The position numbers were made by a program, and so were the translations under genes. A stretch of DNA of 64,000 nucleotides from Zerene cesonia (lineage: Eukaryota; Arthropoda; Insecta; Lepidoptera; Pieridae), in assembly GCF_012273895.1 (NCBI RefSeq), contig NC_052104.1, forward strand, positions 2,232,001 through 2,296,000, given 5' to 3'. Shown here piece after piece: positions 36,201 to 47,230 of the stretch. The notes beneath the pieces were generated by a model that was not told the DNA's origin, made no database searches, and worked only from the letters and a program-made list of their open reading frames with translations. Numbering within the stretch: the stretch's first letter is position 1; every line of letters starts with the position of its first letter.

Positions 36201-39200
36201 TTGCAAAATTTGGAAAACATAAAAATGTTGCAGATTCCATTCGACGACGATAACATGTCTACAGATACAATTCAATCGACTAACAATCCATTTTTAAATG
36301 ATATATATGACACAACATATACCGAAAAGGAATTTGGTTCTTTTATAACTAGCGAATATGAAACAAATAATTCACAGAACGAAGAGTCTCACATATATAG
36401 CAATCCATTTATTGACTTTAAGCAAACAAGTAAAGAGTATCAAGAAACAGTGTCTTTAAATATAGATCATGGGAAAGATTTGCACGACAATTTATCAGTT
36501 ATGTCAGATGAAGCCGCTGAGCGAATAGAAATTATTGAAAATGAGTACATAAATCCTTTTATCGTTTTAAATGAGACTGAAGACGATTCAGAAAAACTTC
36601 CTGTAACCGATTTCATTATAGGGGCACCCGTTTCATTACCGCCAGTTATAGGATCGCCGATTAAAGAGAATACACCATCTTTGAATTGTAAGAACGACAA
36701 CAAAAATTTGCTGGATACTTTTCAATTTAGAAAAGAAAATGAAAACGTTTCTTTTATATCTTCACAAGAGAGCTTAGAACAGCGAGAAGAAATTCCTTCC
36801 ATATCGCCTTTTCACAGTTTAGGTTCGGATACATACAATTTCCTAAGTCAGAGTAACTTGCAACGGAGTAGAGATATTTCACCTAAAGATTTGTGGGATT
36901 CTGCATACGTTAGCATCGATGATAATGCAAGTTCACCTGACAATAACAACAATAACAGTGATCGTTCTGTATCCGAAACTCTTATAAAAAACAACTTTGT
37001 AACATCTAAAGAATTTCATAACCCATCAAACATAGACAACAGGGAATTGTGGGATGGCTCCGAGGAATCAGAACATAATTATATTCCTGAAGATACTCGC
37101 AACTTTAGGTGGGAGTATAAACGCCCAGTTTTTACGCCCATTATTGAAGAAACTGAAAAAAGTCTTACCTCTGGCATGAAGGAAAATGTTAATGAGAATG
37201 AAACTGATACAGTATCGAAAGCATTTGCTGAACTCAATGAAATTTATAACGACATTTTCCCAAATCCCGAAGAATCCATAGCTTCTGAAAATGAAGGAAG
37301 TACACTACAAAACTTCGAAGAAGAGTACATTATTGAAAATGATAACATCCGCGTCGATTCTGCGTCTGAAAATTCATCAGATGTGAAGAGACATGCGGGG
37401 GAAATAGAAGGATCGATTTCTGAGATTCAGGCAAATGAAACTGAATCGGTTTCAGCAAGTCGAGACCTTCATGCCGAGGAGGAATCCAGCAATAAATCAA
37501 GTCAAAACAATGAAGAAACACAATTTGGTGATTCGGCCTACTCTAATATTGTATTAGAAAAGAAAAGATATTGGGATGAAAAAATTCGACAAATAGAGGC
37601 TAAAAATTCTGAAGAATCAAAACTACAGCAAAGAAGAAAACGTATATCTGCTAAACATTTTAAATATAACGATTCTTTGAGTAAGCGAAAAGGAAAACAA
37701 ATTGTTAAAAACTTCTTGAATTCGGGTGCGCTAAAACAATCGAATAACAATGATAACGCTGAAGAATCAGTTCGTATTAATACAGTTCAAGTACAATTCT
37801 CCGAGAACTCACGCAGTGATATCAAATTGGTCAAAAAATGGAAAACTTATTGGGATAGCAAACTCGAAGAAGAAAATAAAGAAGTAATAGCTAATTCACA
37901 AAGTTCCTGTGTGAGTGTAATAAGTAATATAGAATCAGTCAACACTGTAGACTATGAAGCAGTTGATGAACCTACGAGTACTGGTATGTATCCAAACGTA
38001 TCCATTATTGAAAATGATATTTCACCTGCAAAAAGTGAACTGCCTGAAGAAGTATTTAAAGCATTCGAAACATGTCCTAAGAGATTTTTTGGTACTTCAA
38101 GAAAACATATTTTGAATAAAATTGATAGTTTTTTGGGTAAACCTACTTTTGAAAGCATTCCCAAGACGGAAAATATAAGTCTAAGTCATGAAACTGGTTT
38201 AGTTTCTAGTCGCATTTCTTTGTTCCATAATATTTCTCAAACCGAAGAATTGCCATGGTTGCGATCACACCATAAGCAAAACAAGAGCTCAACGTATAAT
38301 AAACATAACAGTAGTACAGACTCTAATAAAGGGACGTCTGTTGATCCTCAAAATCTTCAATATGAAAATGATAAACAGGAGGCAAAAGATGAAGAATTTA
38401 CAGAAATGAAACAGGTTGAACGCAGCGAGGATGAGACAAGCACCAATATTTCTTTAGAAAAAGGTAAAAGTATCGAATCAAATATTGAAAAAGAGACTGA
38501 AAGCAACTTACAACAAGGCGAAAATAATGATATTCAACATCAAACAAATACTCCAGATAATGATATACCTTCGCCAGTTACAGAAAATCATATTGTTCAA
38601 GATCTGAGAACCGATAACGTCCAAAGAAAGGTTAAGTGTCGCAAACTGAAGTCTTTTAGCAAATCAGAAATGGACATTTTCAGTAAAATTTCTACTAGCG
38701 AATTAACTGATGACTTTGATAAACGTAAGTCGGTCGAGGAATTACCTAGAATAAATGTTAAAAATTTCATCAGTCTATATGAGGATGTTTCAAAGTCTAC
38801 ACAATCCGAACTAACAAAATACAACCAAAAGACAGTAACGAACCGCAAAATTATCTATAACTCGAGTTCAAGTCCAGGTAAGATATAAAAATAAACTTAT
38901 AATTTCTACAAAAATTATTTAAAGATTTAGTGTGTCATAATATACGTTAAATTTATTATTATTTAATATACTTACAGGAACTCCAAGCAAGTCTCACTAT
39001 ATGCATTCAGCATCAAAACACTTTATACGTTCAAAACATACAGAAGAAAATGAGACCATATCAAAACAAGTTACAAGCCCTAACCCAGAAGCTCATACAC
39101 GATGTAGTTCAGTTCAGAGCACACACGAATCCATCCCTGATAATGAAAAAAAATATATCAGTCTTTCAGATATTGAACTAGAAATAGTTGACAAACAAGA

Positions 39201-39924
39201 AGAGAAACACGAACCATGTGCAACACAAAAACCTGAAGAAACTTTACAAGTTGATTACAAAAGTCGTTTTAAAATGGCTAAACAATATTTCCAGTCGCTA
39301 GAAGAATTAAGAGATGTTAAAAACAATAGAAAAGTTAGTGAGTGTAAAATTATAGTCAACGGCCGATCAACTGAATCTCTTGATGAAAACGGAAAAGAAT
39401 CAAAGGAAGACGCTAAAAGTCAAAAAATTAAATCTAAATCAGATTCAATGCCGTCGTCTGAAATTTCGAAAATAGTGAACGAAATACAGGGAGAAACAAA
39501 TCAGGATGACGCAGAATCAAGAAAATTGGTTAAAATATCAGAAAAATTTAATGTAGAAGACTTATTTGAGGATGTAATGGAAGGAAGGCTGAGCCGTCAG
39601 GGGAGTTTGAGAGGTATTCCACATAAAAAAGCAGTTTTGGAAACCTTCAAGTCGATGGAAAACGTTTCAGATAACAAGCTTAATTCCTACGAGTTGGCAG
39701 TGTCGCAGGTTAATGACTTTTCTCATCAGTCACAAACAAAAAATGCACAGACTTACCTAAGTGAATATCCATACTTGCCCACAACAGATCCGTCCAAATT
39801 CCAATCTAGATTCGATGCAAGTGCATCAGGTTTGATTTCGTATAATGAACTCTTAAAATCTAGACCTAGAAGGAATAGTGTGCCAGATATCAGACTTAAT
39901 CCCTCATTTACGGAGAACCTATGA
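33117..39924 (+). CDS. CH-domain / filamin-repeat protein with long acidic NPF-containing tail (3' part, 4 exons)
   Basis: Exons 33,117-33,299, 34,527-34,747, 34,977-38,877 and 38,978-39,924 have consensus splice sites (TTTCAG|GA; CCC|GTAAGT; TTCCAG|TT; CCG|GTAATT; TTTCAG|AT; CAG|GTAAGA; TTACAG|GA) and join in one frame to a stop at 39,922-39,924, giving 1,749 residues. In order: a hydrophobic stretch (33,173-33,232); a CH domain ending LGVDP-MFTRQELEANEVLSK; a filamin/ABP280-type repeat, with GSGLIAAQI early and GKYEISITSRGENIVGSPFF near its end, enlarged by an insert of about 50 residues; then about 1,400 residues of acidic, Ser/Asn-rich tail. The tail has three NPF motifs (36,285, 36,402, 36,552), (R/T)YWD(E/S)K boxes and a basic, probably conserved end (LSRQGSLRGIPHKKAVLETF). 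The first exon begins in mid-codon, so at least one 5' exon is missing. CH plus filamin repeat suggests actin-linked scaffolding, and NPF motifs bind EH domains; both are inference. I do not recognise a named orthologue. Confidence 0.8.
34527..34747 (+). CDS. CH-domain exon of the CH/filamin gene
   Basis: Encodes SSEEQKQQVIQWLSEVGPVR, then VDDLETVWRHGWIVCGVLDA and SLKHAQAIADHYLGVDP: W at the start of helix A, D..W..G for the CH core and A..LGV for the last helices, the filamin CH2-like pattern. The acceptor at 34,526 is chosen because it keeps the frame from the 33,299 donor. A second acceptor 13 bases downstream (exon start 34,540) would not. Confidence 0.75.
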
Positions 39925-40679
39925 TAACTCAAAACAGTTGTATTCTTTCATGTCTAGATGTGTCATATGTCAATTCTTTGTAATTACCTATACTGTAAGA
40001 AAAAAGCTTCATACAATTTTTTTTTTCAGATTTTTTTTAAATAGCTTTGACCTATCTATCGAATATATTTTATGTAGAGGAATACCCATCTTAACCTTCT
40101 AACAGTATTTAATTGTACCTTATAGTAGTAAAATATGTTAAGCTAGATGAGTTTTGCTTGGATCAAACGTTTTCGTTGCAATATTATTACTTTGTAAATA
40201 TAGTCAGTGGCATAATTGTTTTGTTCATGTCGTTTTGTTATTTTTATACGTTAAGGCCCTTGTACAATGTGTACAGCATATGAATCTTATTTTAATTGGA
40301 TAATGCATGTAGTTATTTATTTCATTAGTTGAAATTAAAATTTTAGATGTTATGTGTGTGTATTTATTTAAAATTTTACCTACAATCCTCTTTAAATTTA
40401 CATGGATTCTCTACGCTCATATGAAAATAATGTTTATTTAGTATTATGGATTATTATATTTCATGGGACTTGCATTTAAAAAGATTAAATTATTGGTTTA
40501 GTATGATATGTATCGGGTACACTAGCTATATATATGATTAGCTAGTAAAATATTAGTACCGGTTTTTTTTTAAGTTCTCTTGATTATGAAATTTGTAATA
40601 TCAAATACAAATAGTCTCTTCTAGATTAATGTCTTCAATAGAATCAAAATATCAAAACTTTAGTCTATTCAGGAAAAAT

Positions 40680-40685
40680 AATAAA
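40680..40685 (+). terminator. Candidate polyadenylation signal of the CH/filamin gene
   Basis: AATAAA about 755 bases after the stop codon. Another lies at 40,870-40,875. Which is used cannot be told from sequence. Confidence 0.35.
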
Positions 40686-41287
40686 TATAATTTCAAAAGA
40701 CTAAAAATCACGCTTCACCCATGAAATTATTGTATTGTCACCGATCCTTGGAAATCAATTCGAGTAGATTACATACAACAGGTGAAGCTTAAAAGCGTAT
40801 TTAGATAAATAGGATTGAAGTATTTTACATATATTATGTACATATTAAAAACAGTGGGTAATTGAAGCAAATAAAACACACCATGTTCTTTTCGTAGTTT
40901 ATTAATCAGCTACCTAATTACAGAATATCCTTAAATATTATTTACATATAAAACTATTCATTAAATTCTTTGATCCATCGTTATGTTTTATTAGATTTGC
41001 AATGTCGTAAAAACAATGAACGCTTAGAAAGAGCGGCTATTAAATTTAAAAAGTTCTTTAGTTTAAAAGAGGGAATTTGGGATCAAAATAACGAGCTTTG
41101 GCTGTTGTTATTTATTTTAACAAGTTATTGTTTGTAATAAAATAGTAAGTGTTAATATTACGATACAAATTAAACTATAGAGATCTCTTTGTTGTTTGTT
41201 TTTTTTATTCAATTTCTATAATACCTTATATATTATATTTAGTGTAAACAAGAAATGAACATAAGCCTTTCTTCTATTCAACTATTC

Positions 41288-41293
41288 TTTATT
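41288..41293 (-). terminator. Candidate polyadenylation signal of VPS72
   Basis: TTTATT on the plus strand (AATAAA on the minus strand), about 210 bases beyond the VPS72 stop. The two convergent genes leave about 1.6 kb between stop codons. Confidence 0.4.
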
Positions 41294-41502
41294 TAATTTT
41301 TTAAATTCAAAACAGCATGATTTGCTAATTATTTTATGTTTTGTGGTATTATTTCAAAAATGTAATTTACCTACTTTATCTGTACCTACATTTTGCATAT
41401 GCGGGTATATGCGTGTATGATCACAGATAAACCAAGACGCGATTCTCAGCATAAATACCTCATCTATGCTCCAATTGAAAATCTAAGTATTATCTAAGTG
41501 TG

Positions 41503-44500
41503 TTACTTAATATGTATTTGCACATACGACGAGGCGGTGTCACTTCTCCTCGAGCGAAGCCAGGCGGCGAGGCTAGGCGAGGCCTTGTCTGCTCGTGCTT
41601 CCAGTTGTTGATAATATGCCTCTCGTATGATACGGAAGGCGTCCACACTGCGATATGGTAACTTGGTGATTGGATCTATGTAGCGGGCTGGTCGTCTGAA
41701 AATAATTATTTTTATATATGAATCGAGTTCGAGGTTTAAATATGAAGTATCATACTATTGACATCATAAAAATATCTGTGTTTAAGAAATAGATACAGAA
41801 GAAAACAAAAAGTGTTTATATCAGGCAAGAAGGACTGAAGATGTCCAAGAAAATATATGAATAAGTATATGAATAATTACGCTTTCCCTTTTGAAAATAC
41901 TGTTTTAATGATGTTAATGTACTGTACGGAAAATGAAATCTTCCAATTAAATACCCTGAAAGATCAATATATAACTTACTTCGTAACGGCACATAGCATT
42001 TCTCGTTTTCGTTTTGGCTTCCTTTGTGGGAAACACGAATTGAATGCTTTGTTCTTGATGTCGTTTTCGAACGAAAGCAGCGTCCTCTCGTAGTACGTCA
42101 CATTCTCTTTGGGTTTCGGTTTATCTTCCTTTCTGTAAATTTTATTTTTTTATTAAATATAAAAATTCTTACCTTATCTTACTTACTTACTTACTCTTAT
42201 CTAATTAGTGAAGTCTGAATAAGTTCCTTTTTTTGAAATGTTGTGAATTGTACATAGGAAATACACTACGAAAATAAATTATTATTAAACATAATAATAG
42301 AAATTTTATTTACATAAATAGTACATAAAACTATTTTTAACAAAAAAAACAGTTCAGCCGAATATTCCGAGGTAACAAAGCTATAAAATACAATCGAATT
42401 TATAAATAACTGATTCAAAAGTTTCTCTCAAAAAAATGCTTTAAACAATGCCTATGTATCACCAAACTGGTACAATTAGCCATAATTAACAGCCTAGGCT
42501 CCTAATTGTAATGTGCCTTACTTCCTGCATATTATCTATTAATATTATAACTGTATTGTTAAAGAAAAGATTATGAAACTGCACTCTGAATAGAACCTAG
42601 TCTATTACTAAATATCTAACGCTAAATCAGGTCCATGCCTAAATCTTCCTTAAGTTATGAAGCACCCCTTAAGTTTACTTACTTTGTGCCATCATCCAAC
42701 TTAATCTCCTCTTCTGGCCCCACAAAATCCACATCCATTTTGCTGGAGTCTAATTGTTCATTATCATTTTCAGCTTTTAGCTCCACATTGTTACTGTCAC
42801 TTAAGTCTCCTGGTGTTAACATACCTATAAGTATTTTTAATTTTTAGTTTTATAGCATTGAAATGCTTTATAAATTAGAAATTTTGAAAGAATAGAAAAA
42901 ATTTGATCACGAGGCAGGATTCAAACCTGCGTATCTTGCCTAACCGTAGCAATGCCTAGCCTCTCGGCCACCCGTGATCCTGCCACAGTAATCAAATTTC
43001 TTCTATTCTTTCGGTTTCATGTGCCTAAGGGGCACCCCACGCCATCTATTGAGATGATTAAGAACCATCACAACCAATACGAAACATTATTTCAATGATT
43101 ACAATATTGTATTGATGGAACGCGGCCTTTGTTAAATTTAATTTTTAGTTTTATAGCATTGAAATGCTTTATAAACGAGAAATTTTTGAAAGAATAGAAA
43201 AAATTCAGTATATTTACCATCCTCACTTTTGATGATATCACTCAAGTTTATATCCGTTATTGGTGTGAGACTAGACTTGTCCTCTGGCGCCACTTCGGAC
43301 ACAAGTGGTACGGGCACGGCGAAAGAATGATACCTATAATTAATTATATTATTTACTCAATTGGAATAAAATTTGTTTGAATTAAAAATTAGTGTTAAAA
43401 AAAAGCATAATATTGATAAATTGGATAGTTCCAATCAATACTCACTTAATTATTGGGCCTGTTATAGTTTTCTTTATTGGTCTTATTTTCTTTCTCTCCA
43501 ATTCACTTTGCTCGAATCTCTCTGAAAATTCATTTCATTATATTATATAATAAATAATATTTTTTTTATACATATTCAATGAAACTCATGCTAAATTTAA
43601 AATAGAATTTTATCAGAATATTCAAAACAAGAAAATATGTCATATCTATACTTCTAATATAAAGCTGAAGAGTTTGTTTGTTTGAGCATGCATAATCTAA
43701 GGAACTGCTGGTCAGATTTCAAAAACTATTTCTGTGTTAGATAGCCCATTTATAGAGGAAGGCTATATATGTACCACGGGCAAAGCCAGGGGCAGAGTAC
43801 TAGTAAAAATATGTGTAAAGAGAAATACTGTCCTTTCTGCCCAAATTATTATATTTTGACAGCTATAGCATAAAACAAATTACACTTTTTTACCAATAAA
43901 ACTAAACTGCCTTCAAATTATCAGAAAGGGATCCACAGGAAAAGCAGATTTCAAATATCACAATGTTGAGTCGAAAGTTCAAATTCATAACCTTCTCCTC
44001 TTTTATTAGAATAGATAAAAAATATGAAATGTAGCAGTGTCTAAGCAAGATAAAAAAAGAATATTATAAATACCCAAGCTTTTTAAATTCTCCTTCTCAG
44101 TAATTAGCGCTTCTTCCAATAACTCCTCTTGTGTGAGCGGCTTTTCCTCAACTTTCTTAACCTTTTTCTTTTTTAATTCCGATCTTATTTTGATTCTTTC
44201 TAGTGTCTCCGCAGACTTGACGGCCGTGCTTTGTCGTATTGATTTTCGTTCTAAAATATGAAATGTTGTAATACGTCTTGTATTTGTGGCATTTTCTATC
44301 CTATTTACTTGGCATATTAATTTTGTAATCAAACACTATATACAAACTTACCGATAGAAGTGTCTATAACTTTATCAACATTCTCAACTACTTCCTTTGC
44401 CTTTGTTTCTCTCGGTTTCTTTGTTACGACTTTAGTCTCCGCTGCAGACTTTCGTTTTCTATTTGGATCCTAAATATATGTTTAATAAGTAAATAAATTG

Positions 44501-45424
44501 TCAGACAAATTAATGGGATTACTGATTTGATACATATGGTATCGTTTAATCAAATTTTTCATAACAAAATCTAGTCTAATGAATTTATTTATGAACACAT
44601 GGGTGGATGCAGTCCTGTGTATTGATAGAACCATGAGCTCTTTGAAATGAGACCATCAATTGAATAAATGTGTATGTATATCATTATAGCTCTTGCATTC
44701 ATCTTAATAATTAATAATTTAAGATTATATACAGAGTAAATGAATCCCAACTCACCTTATACACCTTTCCGCTTACTTTCTTTTTTTCCTTAGATTCTGC
44801 TTCTTGATCCGACACTGGATCATCATTCTCATCAATATCAAAGTCAGAATCTACAACATCATCCACTTCCTTTTCTTCTCTAAAAGTATTTACATGATGA
44901 GTTTTTGAATTGATATTGATATTGTTATGAAATAAATTACTTTAAAAACATATTTATAATATGTGACCTCAATAACAGAAAACAGATTAATATAAATCTT
45001 AAAAATTATTATACAACTTTTTTAATTTTCTTGTAAAACATGACTTTTGAATTGTTTAGGATTTTTTATTGGATTATTTGTATGTAACGAAAATTCTTTT
45101 CATAACGCACATTATATATGGTTATAACTAAAAAAAGGGTATCCATGTCACCAAATGTGTCATTGTAAGAAACTGTAATAGCCAAATATCGATCCGGCTT
45201 GATCGTCAATTTGATCAGTGAATATAATAGTTCACTTTTAAATCATTTGTCGATCGTTAACGTTTTATAACATCTAAGTCTCGTGGTACATACACATAGT
45301 CTTGATCTTCCTCCGCCTCTTGGAACCCTCCATAGGTAGTTTTATAAAAGTCGTCTTCTTCTTCTTCATCCAAAAGCTTTGCCATGCGATTGCCAGCATT
45401 GGCACGGCGTTCTCTTTGCGACAT
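41503..45424 (-). CDS. VPS72: VPS72 / YL-1, H2A.Z-binding subunit of SWR1/SRCAP and TIP60 complexes (complete, 9 exons)
   Basis: Nine minus-strand exons join in frame to 409 residues: 45,424-45,294; 44,879-44,756; 44,469-44,352; 44,250-44,074; 43,521-43,446; 43,333-43,218; 42,824-42,683; 42,132-41,980; 41,695-41,503. All have GT-AG ends. The start is the ATG at 45,424 (MSQRERRANAGNRMAKLL). Known family features: acidic FYKTTYGGF N-terminus (about 19-34), DSDFDIDENDDP (54-65), the KPLTQEELL motif (161-169), TGPIIKYHS (204-212), and the YL1_C domain split between the last two exons (CAVTK|RPARYIDPITKLPYRSVDAF). In family members the acidic N-terminal region binds H2A.Z-H2B and the protein works in the nucleus in histone exchange. 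It is somewhat longer than the human protein (364 residues as I recall). Exon phases agree at all eight junctions, so identity and structure are secure; the 5' UTR and transcription start are not defined. Confidence 0.93.
42836..43204. repeat. 69-base direct repeat flanking a tRNA-like hairpin, VPS72 intron 6
   Basis: The unit TTTAATTTTTAGTTTTATAG...GAAAGAATAGAAAAAATT occurs at 42,836-42,904 and 43,137-43,204, nearly identical and 301 bases apart. A third, diverged copy (ATAGCATCGAAATGCTTTAT, then AGAATTTTTGAAAGAATAAA) lies at about 59,125-59,185 in a CASK intron. Recurrence shows it is an interspersed element rather than a local duplication only. Confidence 0.7.
42907..42977 (-). repeat. tRNA-Ser-like sequence (SINE head or pseudo-tRNA)
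   Basis: The minus strand reads TCACGGG-TG-GCCGAGAGGCTAGGC ... GCAGGTTTGAATCCTGC-CTCGTGA: a 7-pair acceptor stem (one G-U), U8, a D-arm like tRNA-Ser and a perfect 5-pair T-stem with B box GGTTTGAATCC. The anticodon stem is only 4 pairs with a 9-base loop and there is no long variable arm, so it is not a working tRNA-Ser gene. It lies between the arms of an inverted repeat at 42,886-42,907 and 42,991-43,012. Confidence 0.6.
43656..43802 (+). repeat. Short interspersed repeat in VPS72 intron
   Basis: CTAATATAAAGCTGAAGAGT, GAGCATGCATAATCTAAGGA and ACCACGGGCAAAGCCAGGGG: the reverse-oriented relative of the element at 20,681. It sits between exons 4 and 5. Confidence 0.6.
43897..44003 (-). repeat. 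MITE-like repeat fragment in VPS72 intron
   Basis: AAAACTAAACTGCCTTCAAA and GAAAGGGATCCACAGGAAAA resemble the start of the element at 5,575. Confidence 0.4.
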
Positions 45425-45734
45425 TATTGGGCTTTTCAATAATAATACAACAACGAGTTGTTTTTTATTAATGTAAAGGTCAAATTATTAGGATTTTATT
45501 TTATTAATAGGACGTCAACATTACATAACATACTAAGAAATAAATTAATTCAAATAATAATAAATCTCAAGCGCAACACAATAACACACCAAAACCAAAA
45601 CTTGAAACTGACACTTGTACATACATGTCAAAATGTGAAGTGATATAGGACGCGTTCATAAACACTATTAACTACGATCATGTGAACTCTAATTGCAACT
45701 GTATTAATTTGGTAACGTACTTAATTTAGATAAA

Positions 45735-45737
<3 letters not shown>

Positions 45738-45770
<33 letters not shown>
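45738..45770. repeat. (AAT)n microsatellite
   Basis: About ten AAT units just before the assembly gap. Confidence 0.9.
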
Positions 45771-45773
<3 letters not shown>

Positions 45774-45814
45774 CATTTATTGATAACAAGCCACACAGAA
45801 AAAAAACAGTAAAT

Positions 45815-46814
45815 NNNNNNNNNNNNNNNNNNNNNNNNNNNNNNNNNNNNNNNNNNNNNNNNNNNNNNNNNNNNNNNNNNNNNNNNNNNNNNNNNNNNNN
45901 NNNNNNNNNNNNNNNNNNNNNNNNNNNNNNNNNNNNNNNNNNNNNNNNNNNNNNNNNNNNNNNNNNNNNNNNNNNNNNNNNNNNNNNNNNNNNNNNNNNN
46001 NNNNNNNNNNNNNNNNNNNNNNNNNNNNNNNNNNNNNNNNNNNNNNNNNNNNNNNNNNNNNNNNNNNNNNNNNNNNNNNNNNNNNNNNNNNNNNNNNNNN
46101 NNNNNNNNNNNNNNNNNNNNNNNNNNNNNNNNNNNNNNNNNNNNNNNNNNNNNNNNNNNNNNNNNNNNNNNNNNNNNNNNNNNNNNNNNNNNNNNNNNNN
46201 NNNNNNNNNNNNNNNNNNNNNNNNNNNNNNNNNNNNNNNNNNNNNNNNNNNNNNNNNNNNNNNNNNNNNNNNNNNNNNNNNNNNNNNNNNNNNNNNNNNN
46301 NNNNNNNNNNNNNNNNNNNNNNNNNNNNNNNNNNNNNNNNNNNNNNNNNNNNNNNNNNNNNNNNNNNNNNNNNNNNNNNNNNNNNNNNNNNNNNNNNNNN
46401 NNNNNNNNNNNNNNNNNNNNNNNNNNNNNNNNNNNNNNNNNNNNNNNNNNNNNNNNNNNNNNNNNNNNNNNNNNNNNNNNNNNNNNNNNNNNNNNNNNNN
46501 NNNNNNNNNNNNNNNNNNNNNNNNNNNNNNNNNNNNNNNNNNNNNNNNNNNNNNNNNNNNNNNNNNNNNNNNNNNNNNNNNNNNNNNNNNNNNNNNNNNN
46601 NNNNNNNNNNNNNNNNNNNNNNNNNNNNNNNNNNNNNNNNNNNNNNNNNNNNNNNNNNNNNNNNNNNNNNNNNNNNNNNNNNNNNNNNNNNNNNNNNNNN
46701 NNNNNNNNNNNNNNNNNNNNNNNNNNNNNNNNNNNNNNNNNNNNNNNNNNNNNNNNNNNNNNNNNNNNNNNNNNNNNNNNNNNNNNNNNNNNNNNNNNNN
46801 NNNNNNNNNNNNNN
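45815..46814. other. Assembly gap of exactly 1,000 N
   Basis: A round-number run of N, usually a placeholder for a scaffold join of unknown size. The long open frame spanning it is an artefact. Confidence 0.98.
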
Positions 46815-47080
46815 AAGTAATAAATGTTATTTGCAGTTAACAATTTTCTTTTTTCTTTATTACAATATTTATGGCAAGACTAGGTAGAATAAGTTACGAT
46901 TCACATGTGTGAGGTGTTCATTGATATAAAACCTCCTCCTCCCTCCTCCTCCTATAAGAAAAATCCATTATAGTAACACAGCATTATAGCACACTACATA
47001 TGAAATTAGAGTTTTCATATACATATATATATATATATTTTATGTGATGATTCTCGATGTCAGCCAGAAGGGCTACTTAG

Positions 47081-47230
47081 CACGGAAGCGTGGATGACGA
47101 GGACCGCGAAACTCGTCAGTCGTCGTCGTCGTCAGCGTCGTCGGACAATGAGGACATGTGTTGGTCGGCTCCGAGTCCGAGTGGGATATACATAAACTGC
47201 TCTATTGATGAGAATATAAACAGTTTATAA
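47081..47230 (+). CDS. Possible 3'-terminal exon of an unidentified gene
   Basis: A 49-codon frame opens after TAG at 47,078-47,080, which could also serve as part of a CTTAG splice acceptor. It reads HGSVDDEDRETRQSSSSSAS, SDNEDMCWSAPSPSGIYINC, SIDENINSL and stops at 47,228-47,230. Composition (acidic, Ser-rich tail with a W) and CpG-richness stand out from the AT-rich surroundings, and an AATAAA follows at 47,503-47,508. The upstream exons would lie in or before the gap. Another frame (from the acceptor at 47,061) is also open but encodes an Arg-rich string. No family recognised. Confidence 0.35.
   Translation, partial: HGSVDDEDRETRQSSSSSASSDNEDMCWSAPSPSGIYINCSIDENINSL

Noticed and set aside
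42907..42977. Functional tRNA-Ser gene
   Set aside because: Defective anticodon arm and no long variable arm; better explained as a SINE head or pseudo-tRNA.
45425..45439. Upstream TTG as start of VPS72, adding five residues
   Set aside because: An ATG follows directly at 45,424 and gives the expected N-terminus. TTG initiation is not needed.
45704..46843. Long minus-strand open frame across the N run
   Set aside because: It consists of unknown bases; an artefact of the gap.
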